A stretch of DNA of 64,000 bases from CAYWRO01 sp964460345 (GCA_964460345.1 CAYWRO010000004.1:1-64000); one strand, 5' to 3'. Numbered from the stretch's first letter, positions 1-9,329 are shown. A program made the numbers and translations. Notes: generated by a model not told the origin, from the letters alone.

Positions 1-186
1 CAGCGCGTCGGCCGCCGTGGCGAACTGCTGCGTTGAGAACACCGCCGCGGCCGCCCGTTTCCCCTGATCCGGGTCTACGACCCACACGTGCTCGGGGGCC
101 AACACTCCAGCTTCCGTGGCGCCCCGCAGAATTGCGGATGCCATGTTCCCCGTGCCGATCACGATCAATCGAGGCCCCGTCGCCAT
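1..186 (-). CDS. proC: Pyrroline-5-carboxylate reductase, N-terminal fragment (runs off the window)
   Basis: The first 62 codons on the minus strand read as the N-terminus of ProC, which reduces pyrroline-5-carboxylate to proline with NAD(P)H in the cytoplasm. The Rossmann dinucleotide motif IGTGNMASAILRG follows a short beta strand, and an acidic VVDPD segment lies where the second strand ends. The ATG has a GGAG Shine-Dalgarno 6 nt upstream. The rest of the gene lies outside the window. It diverges from accA, with 90 bp between the start codons. Only the N-terminus is visible, so another F420/NADP-reductase-like family remains possible, but the GxGNMAxAI pattern favours ProC. Confidence 0.8.
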   Translation of the reverse strand, partial: MATGPRLIVIGTGNMASAILRGATEAGVLAPEHVWVVDPDQGKRAAAAVFSTQQFATAADAL

Positions 187-276
187 CCTGTTCTCCAGTC
201 ACCTCCCGCCCGCTCCCCTCTCCTAGACTACCCACCAATTTCGGGCCCGCCCTGCCCGCTCGCCGGAGCTTCCCGC

Positions 277-1332
277 ATGTCGTTCTACCAACTCGAGTTC
301 GAACGCCCGATCCGCGAAATCGACGAGCAGATCGAGGAAACGGAATCTGCTTTACGTACCGCCCAGCGGGGCGAGCCGGAGGCTCCGGCCGTCCCCTACG
401 CCGAAGGCGCTTCGGCCGTGGCCGCCGCTCTGCCGGCGGACCTGGCCGCGCTCAACGCCAGTCTTGCCGAACTTCAGACCCGCCGCGAGGAACTGCTCGC
501 CGAGTTGTACACCGACCTGAGCCCCTGGGACACGGTGCGCGTTGCGCGGCACCCGGGCCGGCCGCAGACGCGCGATTACATCTCCTTCATCTGTAAGGAT
601 TTCTGCGAACTTCATGGCGATCGACGCTTTGGCGACGATCCCGCCATGGTCACCGGCTTCGGCCGCATCGGCTCGGTCAAGTGCCTCATCGTCGGCCACC
701 AGAAAGGCAAGACCACGCAGGAGAAGATCGCCTGCCACTTCGGCTGCGCCCACCCGGAGGGGTATCGCAAGGCGCTGGCCAAGATGCAGATGGCCGAGAA
801 GTTCGGCATCCCGATCGTTACCTTCGTCGACACGCCCGGCGCCTACCCCGGTATTGGAGCCGAAGAACGGGGCCAGGCTGAGGCGATTGCCGTCAATCTA
901 CGCGAGATGAGCCGGCTGGAGACCCCGATCGTCAGCGTCGTCATCGGCGAGGGCGGTTCCGGCGGGGCGCTCGGGATTGCGGTCGCGGACCGGGTCGCCA
1001 TGCTCCAGAACGCGTGGTACTCCGTAATCAGCCCGGAAGGGTGCGCGGCCATCCTCTGGAAGCAGGCCAACGAGCAGACCAACCTTGCGGCGGCGAAGGC
1101 TCTGCGGCTGACGGCCCGCGACAACCTCGAGTTGGGGATTATTGATCACGTGATTGAGGAGCCCCTCGGCGGGGCCCACCGTGATCCGGGGGGGGCGGCC
1201 GCCCTGCTGGAACGCTGGGTGCTCGCTCAACTGGAGGATCTGCGGCGACAGCGTCCCGAAGCGCTTGTTCAGCGTCGCTACGAGCGATTCCGCCGCATGG
1301 GGATGCTGCTGGAAGAAGCCGCCACGGTGTGA
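277..1332 (+). CDS. accA: Acetyl-CoA carboxylase carboxyltransferase subunit alpha
   Basis: AccA transfers the carboxyl group from carboxybiotin to acetyl-CoA, with AccD, in the first step of fatty acid synthesis. The 351-residue product has the usual length. Its N-terminal helical region (FERPIREIDEQIEETE) is followed by the HPGRPQTRDYI stretch and the crotonase-like core, with FVDTPGAYPG and the oxyanion-hole glycines GEGGSGGALGI. The reading frame is open further upstream, but the ATG at 277 matches the family N-terminus and has CGGAG about 9 nt before it. accD is not adjacent. The next gene, a DksA-like gene, starts about 160 bp downstream. Confidence 0.95.
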   Translation: MSFYQLEFERPIREIDEQIEETESALRTAQRGEPEAPAVPYAEGASAVAAALPADLAALNASLAELQTRREELLAELYTDLSPWDTVRVARHPGRPQTRDYISFICKDFCELHGDRRFGDDPAMVTGFGRIGSVKCLIVGHQKGKTTQEKIACHFGCAHPEGYRKALAKMQMAEKFGIPIVTFVDTPGAYPGIGAEERGQAEAIAVNLREMSRLETPIVSVVIGEGGSGGALGIAVADRVAMLQNAWYSVISPEGCAAILWKQANEQTNLAAAKALRLTARDNLELGIIDHVIEEPLGGAHRDPGGAAALLERWVLAQLEDLRRQRPEALVQRRYERFRRMGMLLEEAATV

Positions 1333-1494
1333 GCATCGGTTTCCATTCGGGCGATCGAAGGGGTGCCGCCCCCGGGGCCGCTTTGACTGCTACCCTGACG
1401 GCTGGTAAACTCGCCGTCCTTTTTGTCACTCCGGCGCAGGTTGCGCCTCGACCGTCGTCTGGGCGGGGCGACCTTCCCCAAAAGGGGTGTGATT

Positions 1495-2337
1495 TTGGCC
1501 AAGTCGAGCTCGAGGAAGACTGTTCGGAAGACGTCCACGACGTCCGCACGCAAGGCTGGAACCGACGCCAAGCAGCCCGGCAAGAAGACCACGAAGAAGG
1601 CTGCGAAGAAGGCCGCGCCCAGCAAGCCGGCGAAGAAGGCCACCGCGCCGAAGGCCAAGTCAGCAGCCAAGTCCACCGCCGCGACAACAAAGGCAGCGAC
1701 CACAAAGAAGACTGCAGCGCAGAAGCCGGCCACCGAGGCCGCGGCGGCGAAGCCCGCTGCTGCCGAGAAGAAGAGCCCGAAGGGCATCACGGTGGTCACG
1801 CCGAAGCCCGCTCGCAAGGAGAGCTCCCGCGGCATCAAGATGCCGGAAACGGAGCCGCTGCTCAAGCCCGGCGGAAAGTGGAAGCCGCTTATCCCGTCCG
1901 GTCCCTCCGCCGCGCCCCCCATCGATCAGAACGGCAACAACGATGGCGACCGCAAGAAGCAGCGCCTCTCCAAGCGTGAGTTGGAGAAGTATCGCAAAAT
2001 CCTGCTTGCCAAGCGCGAGGAGTTGCTCGGCGACATCACCAACATGGAAGATGAGGCGCTCCGCGGCTCCGGCAGCGGGTCGCTCTCCCACACCCCTCAG
2101 CACATGGCCGAGCAGGGATCTGACGCTTATGACCAGGCGTTGTCGCTGGACCTCGCCCAGGTTGACCGGAATCTGCTGAAGGAAATCGATGAAGCGCTGA
2201 AGCGCATCGACGATGGAACCTACGGCTTCTGCGAGCTCTCCGGGCGGCGCATCCGCAACGAGCGCCTCGAAGAGTTACCGTGGACGCGCTTCTCAATCGA
2301 GGCGGCTCGCGAGCGGGAACGCCGCTCATTCCGGTGA
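1495..2337 (+). CDS. DksA/TraR-family protein with Lys/Ala-rich histone H1-like N-terminal tail
   Basis: The product is about 280 residues. The first ~130 are a Lys/Ala/Pro/Thr-rich, strongly basic tail (KKTTKKAAKKAAPSKPAKK style), like bacterial histone H1-like proteins. The last ~120 form a DksA-type coiled-coil hairpin (LSKRELEKYRKILLAKREEL ... LLKEIDEALKRIDDGTYGFCE). The zinc finger is degenerate: the first CxxC is CELSG and the second pair is replaced by FSIEA, so only one cysteine remains. A TTG start at 1495 is chosen because an AAAGGGG Shine-Dalgarno lies 7 nt upstream; an in-frame GTG at 1489 is the alternative. The stop overlaps the GTG of lspA (GTGA), suggesting an operon. A role in transcription control or nucleoid binding is inference. 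Confidence 0.8.
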   Translation: MAKSSSRKTVRKTSTTSARKAGTDAKQPGKKTTKKAAKKAAPSKPAKKATAPKAKSAAKSTAATTKAATTKKTAAQKPATEAAAAKPAAAEKKSPKGITVVTPKPARKESSRGIKMPETEPLLKPGGKWKPLIPSGPSAAPPIDQNGNNDGDRKKQRLSKRELEKYRKILLAKREELLGDITNMEDEALRGSGSGSLSHTPQHMAEQGSDAYDQALSLDLAQVDRNLLKEIDEALKRIDDGTYGFCELSGRRIRNERLEELPWTRFSIEAARERERRSFR

Positions 2338-3038
2338 ACGAGCCGATCGTGAACGCAGAGGGGAACACGGCAGGACGCGGCTCCAAACCGGAACCGTCCG
2401 GCAATCGGACGCCGCCTGCCTGGCAGAGCCGGCAGGCGTGGATCCTGCTTCTGAGCGTGACGATCCTCGCGACGATTGCTGACCTTGGCAGCAAGTGGAT
2501 CGCCTTTCGCACCGTGGCCGGCACGCCCGTGGTGGTAAGCCGTCAGGATGTGCTCTCGACCCCACCGCAACTGATCACCGAACGACTGATCCCGGATCAT
2601 GAGCCGGTGACCGTCATCCCGTATGTACTGGAGTTCCGCCTGGTGTTAAACCCCGGGGCCGTGTTTGGCATCGGGGCCGGCCAGCGCTGGTTCTTCGTCG
2701 GCTTCACCGCCGTGGCCCTGGCCTTCGGGCTGTGGATGTTCGCCAAGTGGACCACGGCTCGCGACCGGGCTGCGCACATTGCCATCGGGCTGGTCATCTC
2801 CGGGGGTCTCGGGAACCTGTACGACCGGCTCCGCTTCGGCTGCGTGCGCGACTTCATCCATCCGCTGCCGAACGTGAAGTTTCCGTTCGGCTGGAAGCCG
2901 CTGGGCCCGAGCGGCGAGGTGTGGCCGTACATCTCCAACGTCGCCGATCTGGCCCTGCTCATCGGGATCGGAATGCTGCTGATCTACCTGTGGCGGCGCG
3001 GCGACTCCGGCGCGACGGCTACCACTTCAGCTGGTTGA
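2334..3038 (+). CDS. lspA: Lipoprotein signal peptidase (signal peptidase II)
   Basis: LspA is the inner-membrane aspartyl protease that cleaves prolipoprotein signal peptides after lipid modification. The 234-residue product shows a first TM segment (WILLLSVTILATIADLGSKW), the conserved NPGAVFGIG block, two middle TM helices, and the catalytic aspartates in CVRDFIHP and SNVADLALL. It is longer than the usual ~160 residues because of a hydrophilic N-terminal leader and an insertion of ~40 residues between TM1 and the NPGAVFG block, with a second extension (FPFGWKPLGPSGEVW) before NVAD. The start is taken at the GTG overlapping the upstream stop. An earlier in-frame GTG at 2280 would give 18 more residues. 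Lipoproteins with clear lipoboxes occur elsewhere in the window. Confidence 0.93.
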   Translation: MNEPIVNAEGNTAGRGSKPEPSGNRTPPAWQSRQAWILLLSVTILATIADLGSKWIAFRTVAGTPVVVSRQDVLSTPPQLITERLIPDHEPVTVIPYVLEFRLVLNPGAVFGIGAGQRWFFVGFTAVALAFGLWMFAKWTTARDRAAHIAIGLVISGGLGNLYDRLRFGCVRDFIHPLPNVKFPFGWKPLGPSGEVWPYISNVADLALLIGIGMLLIYLWRRGDSGATATTSAG

Positions 3039-4058
3039 ACCGGCCGCATTGGCTCGCGTGAGGATGCCATCCAGCATGCCGCGGACTTCCTGCGCCATGC
3101 GGGTATTTGGGAACTCCCGGATGATGCGCCTGCCGACGGTCGCGGCCGTCGCCCACTGGCGATCCTGCACCGCCACCTTGAACTGCAGGCCGAGATTCTC
3201 TCTTGCCTTGCCGATGACTCCACGCGCGACCTCGCGGAACGGTTCGGCCTCGGCTTCCGTGAGGTATCCATCCATCTCCTTGAGCAGTTCCATGGCTTCT
3301 TCGGGGTGGTCCTGATCGGCTGCCTGCAGAAAGCGCCGTTCCAGATCCGCCTTGTAGACCGCGCGGGCCTGCTCGACGCGCTTGCGCAAGCTCTCCGTGC
3401 GGGGCGATTCCGGAAACAATCGCCTGATCCTGGCCGCTTCCAGAAATGCCTCGTCCCAGCGCCGCTGAACAATGAGCCCATCCAGCCGGGCGATCGCGTC
3501 ATTGATGTGCCGCTGCACCATTTCCGCTCGCGCGTGCTCGATGCGCGTGCGGTATTCCTCGGCGTCGGCGCGATAGCCGAAGCGGTTCGCCAGTTCTCCG
3601 CAGAGCACGATCCCCGCGTCCCACTCCCCTGCCTGGATGTCCTCCTCGATGGCCCGACAGAGCAGGTCACGCTCCGTGCGCCGATTCAAGACGCGCCTGG
3701 CGTCATCTGAGAGCGAGGCGTGGTCGTGCAACGCTCTGAGTGTCTGCTCCATGCGGTCGAGCCGGTCACCAAACCCCCCGCTTCCGCTGCGGCCCATCCG
3801 CGTCAACAGGATGAGGCTGAGCGGTGCAAGCGTGAGCGTCAGCAGCACGCCGATGTAGCCCACGGCGCGCAGCGTCACACCCGGGTTGCTCCAGGCCCCC
3901 AGCCTGCCGGCGCCGGACAGGATCAGCAACACGCTGCCGACAAGCGCGAGCCCGTATGCCGCGCCAACCATCCAGACGAGGCTCTCGCCGGATTGCCGAC
4001 GACGGCGTCGGACAACGACTTCCTCCCCGCCCGGTGCATGATCAATCCTCGGCCCCAT
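3027..4058 (-). CDS. Membrane protein with two N-terminal TM helices and a cytoplasmic TPR-like helical domain
   Basis: I do not recognise a named family. The 343-residue product begins with a basic segment (VVVRRRRRQ) and two TM helices (residues ~28-48 and ~62-85). A short coiled coil follows (DRLDRMEQTLRALHDHASL), then four or five helical pairs of about 35 residues with TPR-like spacing (WDEAFLEAARIRRLFPESPRTE and similar). Such proteins often act as scaffolds. The ATG at 4058 has AAGGAG 7 nt upstream; a GTG two codons earlier is less well placed. Its 3' end overlaps the 3' end of lspA by 12 nt on the opposite strand. Confidence 0.7.
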   Translation of the reverse strand: MGPRIDHAPGGEEVVVRRRRRQSGESLVWMVGAAYGLALVGSVLLILSGAGRLGAWSNPGVTLRAVGYIGVLLTLTLAPLSLILLTRMGRSGSGGFGDRLDRMEQTLRALHDHASLSDDARRVLNRRTERDLLCRAIEEDIQAGEWDAGIVLCGELANRFGYRADAEEYRTRIEHARAEMVQRHINDAIARLDGLIVQRRWDEAFLEAARIRRLFPESPRTESLRKRVEQARAVYKADLERRFLQAADQDHPEEAMELLKEMDGYLTEAEAEPFREVARGVIGKARENLGLQFKVAVQDRQWATAATVGRRIIREFPNTRMAQEVRGMLDGILTRANAAGSTS

Positions 4059-4070
4059 GAACACGCTCCT

Positions 4071-4445
4071 TCACTCCCGGCTCGCGCCGGGCGTCGGTTC
4101 TCCGCAGTTTCGATTCACCGGCACGAGGCAAAGGAATCGCATTCCTTCCGGTCCTGCGCGAAACTGATGTTCTTCCTCTGCCGGCACGTAGACGACATCG
4201 CCGCTTCGGATCGGCCGCTCCGCCCCCTCAAGCAGAACGGTCCCGCCGCCATCGACGATGTACACCTCGTGCTCGTAGTCGTGGCTGTGCCGCGGCGAGT
4301 GCCCCCCCGCTTCAACCTGAAATGAGCGAAGCGCGAAGTTTGGCGCGCCATCGCTGCGCCCCACCATGACGGCCATTCTGACCCCGCTCGCTCCCTCCAT
4401 TGCGACCGGCCTGGCGTCTACCTCGTTGATGTTCCTGATCAGCAT
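4071..4445 (-). CDS. Cupin-domain protein
   Basis: This 124-residue protein is a single small cupin barrel. Motif 1 is visible as GGHSPRHSHDYEHEVYIVDG (metal ligands HxH...E...) and motif 2 as GDVVYVPAEEEHQF (with a histidine). These residues bind a divalent metal in many cupins, but the substrate cannot be told from sequence. The start at 4445 has AGGAG about 8 nt upstream; the frame is open further upstream but without a site. It is divergent from the MBL hydrolase gene, with 50 bp between starts, and it ends 12 bp before the TPR-like membrane gene begins on the same strand. Confidence 0.85.
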   Translation of the reverse strand: MLIRNINEVDARPVAMEGASGVRMAVMVGRSDGAPNFALRSFQVEAGGHSPRHSHDYEHEVYIVDGGGTVLLEGAERPIRSGDVVYVPAEEEHQFRAGPEGMRFLCLVPVNRNCGEPTPGASRE

Positions 4446-4495
4446 AAAGGTCGCTCCTGCCCGGGGCCTCGTTCGCATAAGCGTATGATCGGCGC

Positions 4496-5197
4496 GTGCC
4501 AGACGACACCCCACCGATCAAGCCCCCCCAGGCGGCCCCGCCGCGGCAGGAAGAGCCTGCCCCCGACATCGCGGCGTTCCCCCTGGGACCGTACCAGACG
4601 AACTGCTACGTGGTCAGCGTGCAGGGCGATCCCGCCTGCTGGATTGTTGATGCCAGCTTCGAGCCGGAGCCCCTTATCGAGCACATCCGATCGCGCGGGC
4701 TTGCGCCGCAGTTGCTCCTCCTGACGCACGCGCACGTCGACCACATTGCCGGCGTCGCGGCGATCAGGCGAGCCTTTCCCGAACTGCCGGTCTGCATCCA
4801 TGGCGCTGAGACGGAGTGGCTCTCGAATCCGCTGCTGAATCTGTCGCAGCTCGGCGGCTTCCCGGTCACGGCACCCGGGCCGGATCAAGTGCTTGAGGAT
4901 GGGCAGACGCTGACGCTGGCCGCTACTTCATGGCGGGTCATTCACACCCCGGGGCACTCTCCGGGGGGAGTTTCCTTCGTTCACGAGCCTTCGCGCACGG
5001 CCCTGGTCGGGGATGCTCTGTTCGCCGGCTCCATCGGCCGCACCGACTTTCCGGGCAGCGATCACGACACGCTCATCCGTTCAATCCGCCAGCGGCTCTA
5101 CACCCTGCCGCCGGAAACACGCATCTACCCTGGACACGGACCGCCCTCGACCATCGGTCGCGAGCGGTCCGCCAATCCATTCGTGCGTGATGTCTAA
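4496..5197 (+). CDS. MBL-fold metallo-hydrolase (glyoxalase II-like)
   Basis: The 233-residue product is a metallo-beta-lactamase-fold hydrolase. The metal-binding motif THAHVDHIAG is present, followed by a second histidine in HTPGHSPGGV, the bridging aspartate in LVGDALFAGSIGRTDF and the last histidine in YPGHGP. The GRTDFPGSD segment is typical of the YcbL/glyoxalase II-like group, which hydrolyses thioesters such as S-lactoylglutathione. The GTG start has no Shine-Dalgarno. Instead TATGAT ends 6 nt before it, so the transcript may begin at the GTG. The N-terminal ~28 residues are Pro-rich and unlike the fold. Confidence 0.88.
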   Translation: MPDDTPPIKPPQAAPPRQEEPAPDIAAFPLGPYQTNCYVVSVQGDPACWIVDASFEPEPLIEHIRSRGLAPQLLLLTHAHVDHIAGVAAIRRAFPELPVCIHGAETEWLSNPLLNLSQLGGFPVTAPGPDQVLEDGQTLTLAATSWRVIHTPGHSPGGVSFVHEPSRTALVGDALFAGSIGRTDFPGSDHDTLIRSIRQRLYTLPPETRIYPGHGPPSTIGRERSANPFVRDV

Positions 5198-5207
5198 CTG
5201 ATCAGCG

Positions 5208-6473
5208 TTACGGGACCGCGGGGGTCTCCACCCCCACGATGGCGTCGCCATTGGCGTGCGCCAGCGCCTCGTAGAGCGCCCGCGTCCGCTGGTTCGACGG
5301 ATCCAGTTCCACCGCCCCCGCGAACGATCGCATTGCCTCCTCCCGGCGATTCATGTCCGTCAGGATCATGCCGCGGAGAATCAGCGGGCCCGCGCCATCA
5401 TTGCCGGCCACCCGCACCGCCTCATCGGCGGACCGAAGAGCCCGGTTCAGATCCTTCTTGTGGCGGAAGAACGCCGCCCGCAGGAAGTACCCCTCGTACC
5501 GGTCCGGCGCGATTGCGATCAGGCGATTGGAGGCCTGATCAAGCCGCTTGCTGTCCTGCAGGATGTAGGCGACGTTCCCGAGTTCCATCCACGCTCGCAC
5601 GTCGCTGGCGCCCTCGTTCGACTCGACCAGTTCCAGCAGGATCGACCGGGCCTCGACCGGACGGTCAAGCACCATCAGACAGCGGACGCGCATGTGCTTC
5701 AGATCGCGGCGACCTGTCTTGTCTGAGTCCATCAACCGCGTGATGTTGAACTCTGCTTCGGCATACTGACCGGCGGCAAGCTGCGCCTGCACGAGATCCT
5801 CCATGATCATCTGGTCATCCGGCGCGAGCAGCAGCGCCTGATTGAACAGTTGCACTGCGCCCGCGTAGTCCCCGCGGAGCATCTGCACGTGTCCCTGCGT
5901 CTGACGGATTGCGGCGTCGTAAGCAAACGTCTCCAGCTTCTCGCCCAGGAGGGCGTCGGCCTCCTCCAGCCTCCCCATCAGCATCAGCATCTCGGCCGCG
6001 GCAACGACATACTGCGGATTGCTGTCGTCAAGCGTCGCCGCCTTGCTGTACCGCTCCAGCGCGATCTGCGGTTCGCGGAATCGCTCGTGAAGAATACCGA
6101 GGTAGTAGTGCGGCTCGGCAAGCTCCTCATCGAGCTTCTGCGCCTCCTGAAAGGAGGCGTAGGAAGCGGTCAGATCACCCTGCTCGAGTAGAATGCGTCC
6201 CTTGAGAACGTGAACCTTCGGGATCTCCGCCGTGATCTTCAGTGAGGAGTTCACCGTCTTGAGCGCCTTGTCCAGTTCGCCCGCGAAGAACTGCTGCTGG
6301 GCCATCTGGTACTCGGTGCCGGCCTTGGCAGCGGCGACCCGCTGCTTGGCGAGGCTAACGCCCTCCTTGGTGTACTTGCCGTGCCCGGAGCAGCCGGCCA
6401 GGCTTGCCAGCGCGGCGGCGCCAACGATGAGGCCGCAGCGGGCGAGAGTTGTGCGTGTGCGAACGTTGTTCAT
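5208..6473 (-). CDS. TPR-repeat lipoprotein linked to the secretin
   Basis: The 421-residue product has a lipoprotein signal peptide with lipobox LAGC at about residue 28, so it is probably membrane-anchored. The mature part is nearly all tetratricopeptide repeats (KVHVLKGRILLEQGDLTASYASF, EPHYYLGILHERFREPQIAL and so on), about ten helical pairs. It lies directly downstream of the secretin on the same strand, with an 87 bp gap. TPR lipoproteins of this kind (PilF/PilW class) often act as pilotins that help secretin assembly; that role is inferred from context. The start has AAGGAAGGGAG just upstream. Confidence 0.8.
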   Translation of the reverse strand: MNNVRTRTTLARCGLIVGAAALASLAGCSGHGKYTKEGVSLAKQRVAAAKAGTEYQMAQQQFFAGELDKALKTVNSSLKITAEIPKVHVLKGRILLEQGDLTASYASFQEAQKLDEELAEPHYYLGILHERFREPQIALERYSKAATLDDSNPQYVVAAAEMLMLMGRLEEADALLGEKLETFAYDAAIRQTQGHVQMLRGDYAGAVQLFNQALLLAPDDQMIMEDLVQAQLAAGQYAEAEFNITRLMDSDKTGRRDLKHMRVRCLMVLDRPVEARSILLELVESNEGASDVRAWMELGNVAYILQDSKRLDQASNRLIAIAPDRYEGYFLRAAFFRHKKDLNRALRSADEAVRVAGNDGAGPLILRGMILTDMNRREEAMRSFAGAVELDPSNQRTRALYEALAHANGDAIVGVETPAVP

Positions 6474-6560
6474 CTTCTGGCTCCCTTCCTTTGCTTAAGC
6501 ATCCGATCTAAACCCGGCCGCCGGTTTTCACCGGCGGCCGAGAGGGGTGCGATCCTGCGA

Positions 6561-9329
6561 TTACCGCGGCGAAGACTCGGTGTCCACGCCGACCACTTCA
6601 TCGGACTTGGCGTCGCCCTGCTTGACGGCCGCGAGCCACTCTTCGAAGCTCATCTCATCGAAGCTCTTTGCTTCGGTGGGGCGGCTTGCCGGGGCCTCGG
6701 CGTCGACCATGGCTTCGACCTGGGCATTGGTGTAGATGTACACCGCGTCAGCTTCCTCGACATAGGTGAGCTGGTTCGGCTTCAGCACGCCGTTGAGCGC
6801 CTCGTAGAACGAGACGTTGTTCAAGGCGACCGTCACCTGGCCCACAACGCCCTCGCCCAGAACGATCTTGCGACCGGACTGCCGGGCCAGATTGGCCAGC
6901 ACCGTCTGAACGGGCTCGCCGGCCGCCTTGATCGAGAAGGTCTTCAGGACGGGCCGGGCTGCGAAATCGGCCGGACGCGCCAGTGGCTGGTCGTTGGCGT
7001 CGAATCCGGCGGCCCAGAGTTGGCCGGTCTTCGGATTGAAGATCCAGCCATAATCCTGGTGGAACCGGGTGTCCGGCTTCTCGCCGGCGACGACGAGGGT
7101 GGCGTTCTCCCCGCCGACCCAGCCATTCACCGGGGGCGCGGAGATCAGTTCAGCCTGGACCAGAGGAGCCCAACCGTTCTCGCGGTTCAGCGCGGGGGCC
7201 TGGTCATAGTGCTCGAAGGTGTAGATGTCGATCTGGCTGCGAAGCGTGCGGCTCAGCGCCTGGACCTGGGCGACCGCCGCCTTCTCGGCCTCACCGAAGG
7301 ACGCGACCGGAGCGGTCTTCGGCGCCGTCGCGGTCGCGACAGGCGTGACCACGGGGGCAACCTCGGCCGGGAGCGATGCCTGGTCCTGATCGAAGGTTGT
7401 GTCAAAAGGGTTCTCGACAGGCTCGAAGATCGCCGGCTCAGTCGCCTGGCTCACCGGCTCAGCCTGCTTCGGCTCGTTGAGGCGGTGCCCTTCGATCGGG
7501 TACTTGCGGATGTTGCCGTACCCGTTGTAGGGCTTCCAGTTCCGCGGCCGCTCCGTCGGCTGCTCGATGCCCTCGAGCATGCGATCCATCTCGCTGCCGA
7601 GCACATGATCAAGGACGCTCGGATTCGGCCAGCGCTCCATCTTGCCGGTCAACTGCTCACGGAGGCGATACACCTCAGGCTGGTTGGGGTTCAGGCTGAG
7701 CGACTTGGAGATGTGCCACATCGCCTCGTCGTACTTGCCCTCGCGGGCCAGCATCTCGGCCTTGAGGTTGTCCGCCGCGGTCATCTTCGTACGGCTGAAG
7801 GGCAGCAGGCCCTGGCGAGCGCCGGCACGGACGCGTTCCACGTCGGACATGGCCTTCTCGGCCGCTGCGGCCATGAGGGTGTCGGTCACGATGCTCGGGG
7901 TGACCATAAAGATGATCTCGCTGCGTCCGACCTCATCGTCGTGGCCGCGGAAGGCCGCGCCGACGAGCGGCAGGTCGCCCAGCAGAGGCACCTGGCGGCG
8001 TGTGGACGTGGTCGCTTCACGGAACAGACCGCCGAGCACGATCGTCTGGCCGTCGCCGACGATCACGTTCGTCACGATCTCCTGCGTGATCTCGTCGGGG
8101 ATGGCCACCGTGCCGCCTGAGGAGTCAACCGCATCGCGGATGATCGCTTCGGAGACCTGCGGCTTGAGTTCCATGCGGATGTTGCCGTTCTTCGAAACGA
8201 ACGGACGGAAGTACAACTGGGTACCCGTATCGAGGAACTCGATCGTCTGGGTCGTTGCCGTATCGGTCGTCGTGCTCGACAGGTAGCCGACGCGCCGACC
8301 GACGAGGACGCGGGAGGGCTGCCGGTTCAGGCAGAGAATCTTCGGGTTGGACAGGATGGTCGTGTCGCTGACATCATCCAGCATCTTGATGAAGACGCTT
8401 GCCTCATCAAGCATGACGCCGATCTTCAGGGTGCCCGGACCGCTCGTGTCGCCCGGCGTGCTCTGCACGGCCGTTGCGTTGCTGTCCGGCGTGCCGGCGC
8501 GGATCAGGTCGTCGACCACGCCCAGCGGCCCGATGAAGTCGGCGAAGTCCAGGTCCGTGATCACGGAGAAATCGACGCCGAAGGCGTTGTTCTCCGTCAG
8601 CGAGGTCTGCAGAATCGTCGCCTCGACCAGCACCTGCGACGGCTGGGTGTCGAGTTCGTTGATCAGGGCTTCGATCGCGGCGATGTTCTCTTCGTAGTCG
8701 TAGACGACCATCGTGGCGCTGAGAGCGTAATCCTCACCGCCAACCGGCGTGTTGTCGTCGATCTGGAAATCTTCGACAGTCTCGTTCACCTGGATCGATC
8801 CCCCCTCGGCGCTGAGCAGGGGCTCGGCGAAGGTCTTGGCGTCCTCCGCGTTCAGGTAGTTCAGGTGAATCGCCTTGGCGATCCGCTGCTTGGAATCCTT
8901 GATGATCTCGGCCAGTTCCTCGCGGGTGTAGACGTAGATGAAGTTGCCCTGCTCAATGTAGCCGAAGCCGTTCACGTGCAGGATTGCGTCGAGCGCGTCG
9001 TTGAAGGTCACGTCGTACAGCGACGCCGTCACGCGCGCCGATACGTTCTTGGAGACCACGATGCTTCGCTCGGTCTGCATGCTCAGCAGTTCGAGCACGT
9101 TGACCAGGTCTTCATCCTTCACATGAAGGTCGACCTGGTCATGCTCGCCCACGGTAACCTGGGCCTGCCCGCTGCCGCTGGCCATCGGATTGCGGACGTC
9201 GCCCTCCTGGGCGAACGCGGCCGTCGTAAAGAAGACGGCCCCCGCAATCGCCGCGGCGGCGAAGGGCGAAGGAATCTGACCGGCAAGGACTCTCAAATCG
9301 TGTGCTGTTCGGCTGCGGTGCGTTGTCAT
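6561..9329 (-). CDS. Secretin (type II secretion / type IV pilus class) with C-terminal pseudopilin-like domain and second STN domain
   Basis: This 922-residue exported protein has a signal peptide (residues ~20-45, cleaving near AAFAQ), an STN-type domain (~65-135), N-domains, and a secretin channel core (~330-485) with the signature VPLLGDLPLVGAAFRG. After the core come a helical TPR-like part and a low-complexity linker. Residues ~685-785 then resemble the globular part of the two GspG-like pseudopilins upstream (shared WVGG(E/D)N and GW(I)xxPxTGxxWAAGFD), without their N-terminal TM helix. A second STN-like domain follows (~800-870). The ATG at 9329 has CGGAGAG before it. Usual secretins end after the channel core, so the C-terminal half is unusual. 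Confidence 0.9.
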   Translation of the reverse strand: MTTHRSRTAHDLRVLAGQIPSPFAAAAIAGAVFFTTAAFAQEGDVRNPMASGSGQAQVTVGEHDQVDLHVKDEDLVNVLELLSMQTERSIVVSKNVSARVTASLYDVTFNDALDAILHVNGFGYIEQGNFIYVYTREELAEIIKDSKQRIAKAIHLNYLNAEDAKTFAEPLLSAEGGSIQVNETVEDFQIDDNTPVGGEDYALSATMVVYDYEENIAAIEALINELDTQPSQVLVEATILQTSLTENNAFGVDFSVITDLDFADFIGPLGVVDDLIRAGTPDSNATAVQSTPGDTSGPGTLKIGVMLDEASVFIKMLDDVSDTTILSNPKILCLNRQPSRVLVGRRVGYLSSTTTDTATTQTIEFLDTGTQLYFRPFVSKNGNIRMELKPQVSEAIIRDAVDSSGGTVAIPDEITQEIVTNVIVGDGQTIVLGGLFREATTSTRRQVPLLGDLPLVGAAFRGHDDEVGRSEIIFMVTPSIVTDTLMAAAAEKAMSDVERVRAGARQGLLPFSRTKMTAADNLKAEMLAREGKYDEAMWHISKSLSLNPNQPEVYRLREQLTGKMERWPNPSVLDHVLGSEMDRMLEGIEQPTERPRNWKPYNGYGNIRKYPIEGHRLNEPKQAEPVSQATEPAIFEPVENPFDTTFDQDQASLPAEVAPVVTPVATATAPKTAPVASFGEAEKAAVAQVQALSRTLRSQIDIYTFEHYDQAPALNRENGWAPLVQAELISAPPVNGWVGGENATLVVAGEKPDTRFHQDYGWIFNPKTGQLWAAGFDANDQPLARPADFAARPVLKTFSIKAAGEPVQTVLANLARQSGRKIVLGEGVVGQVTVALNNVSFYEALNGVLKPNQLTYVEEADAVYIYTNAQVEAMVDAEAPASRPTEAKSFDEMSFEEWLAAVKQGDAKSDEVVGVDTESSPR

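Noticed and set aside
6381..8120. 579-residue plus-strand frame
   Set aside because: It lies antisense to the secretin, is His/Arg/Leu-rich and has no motif; the secretin is certain.
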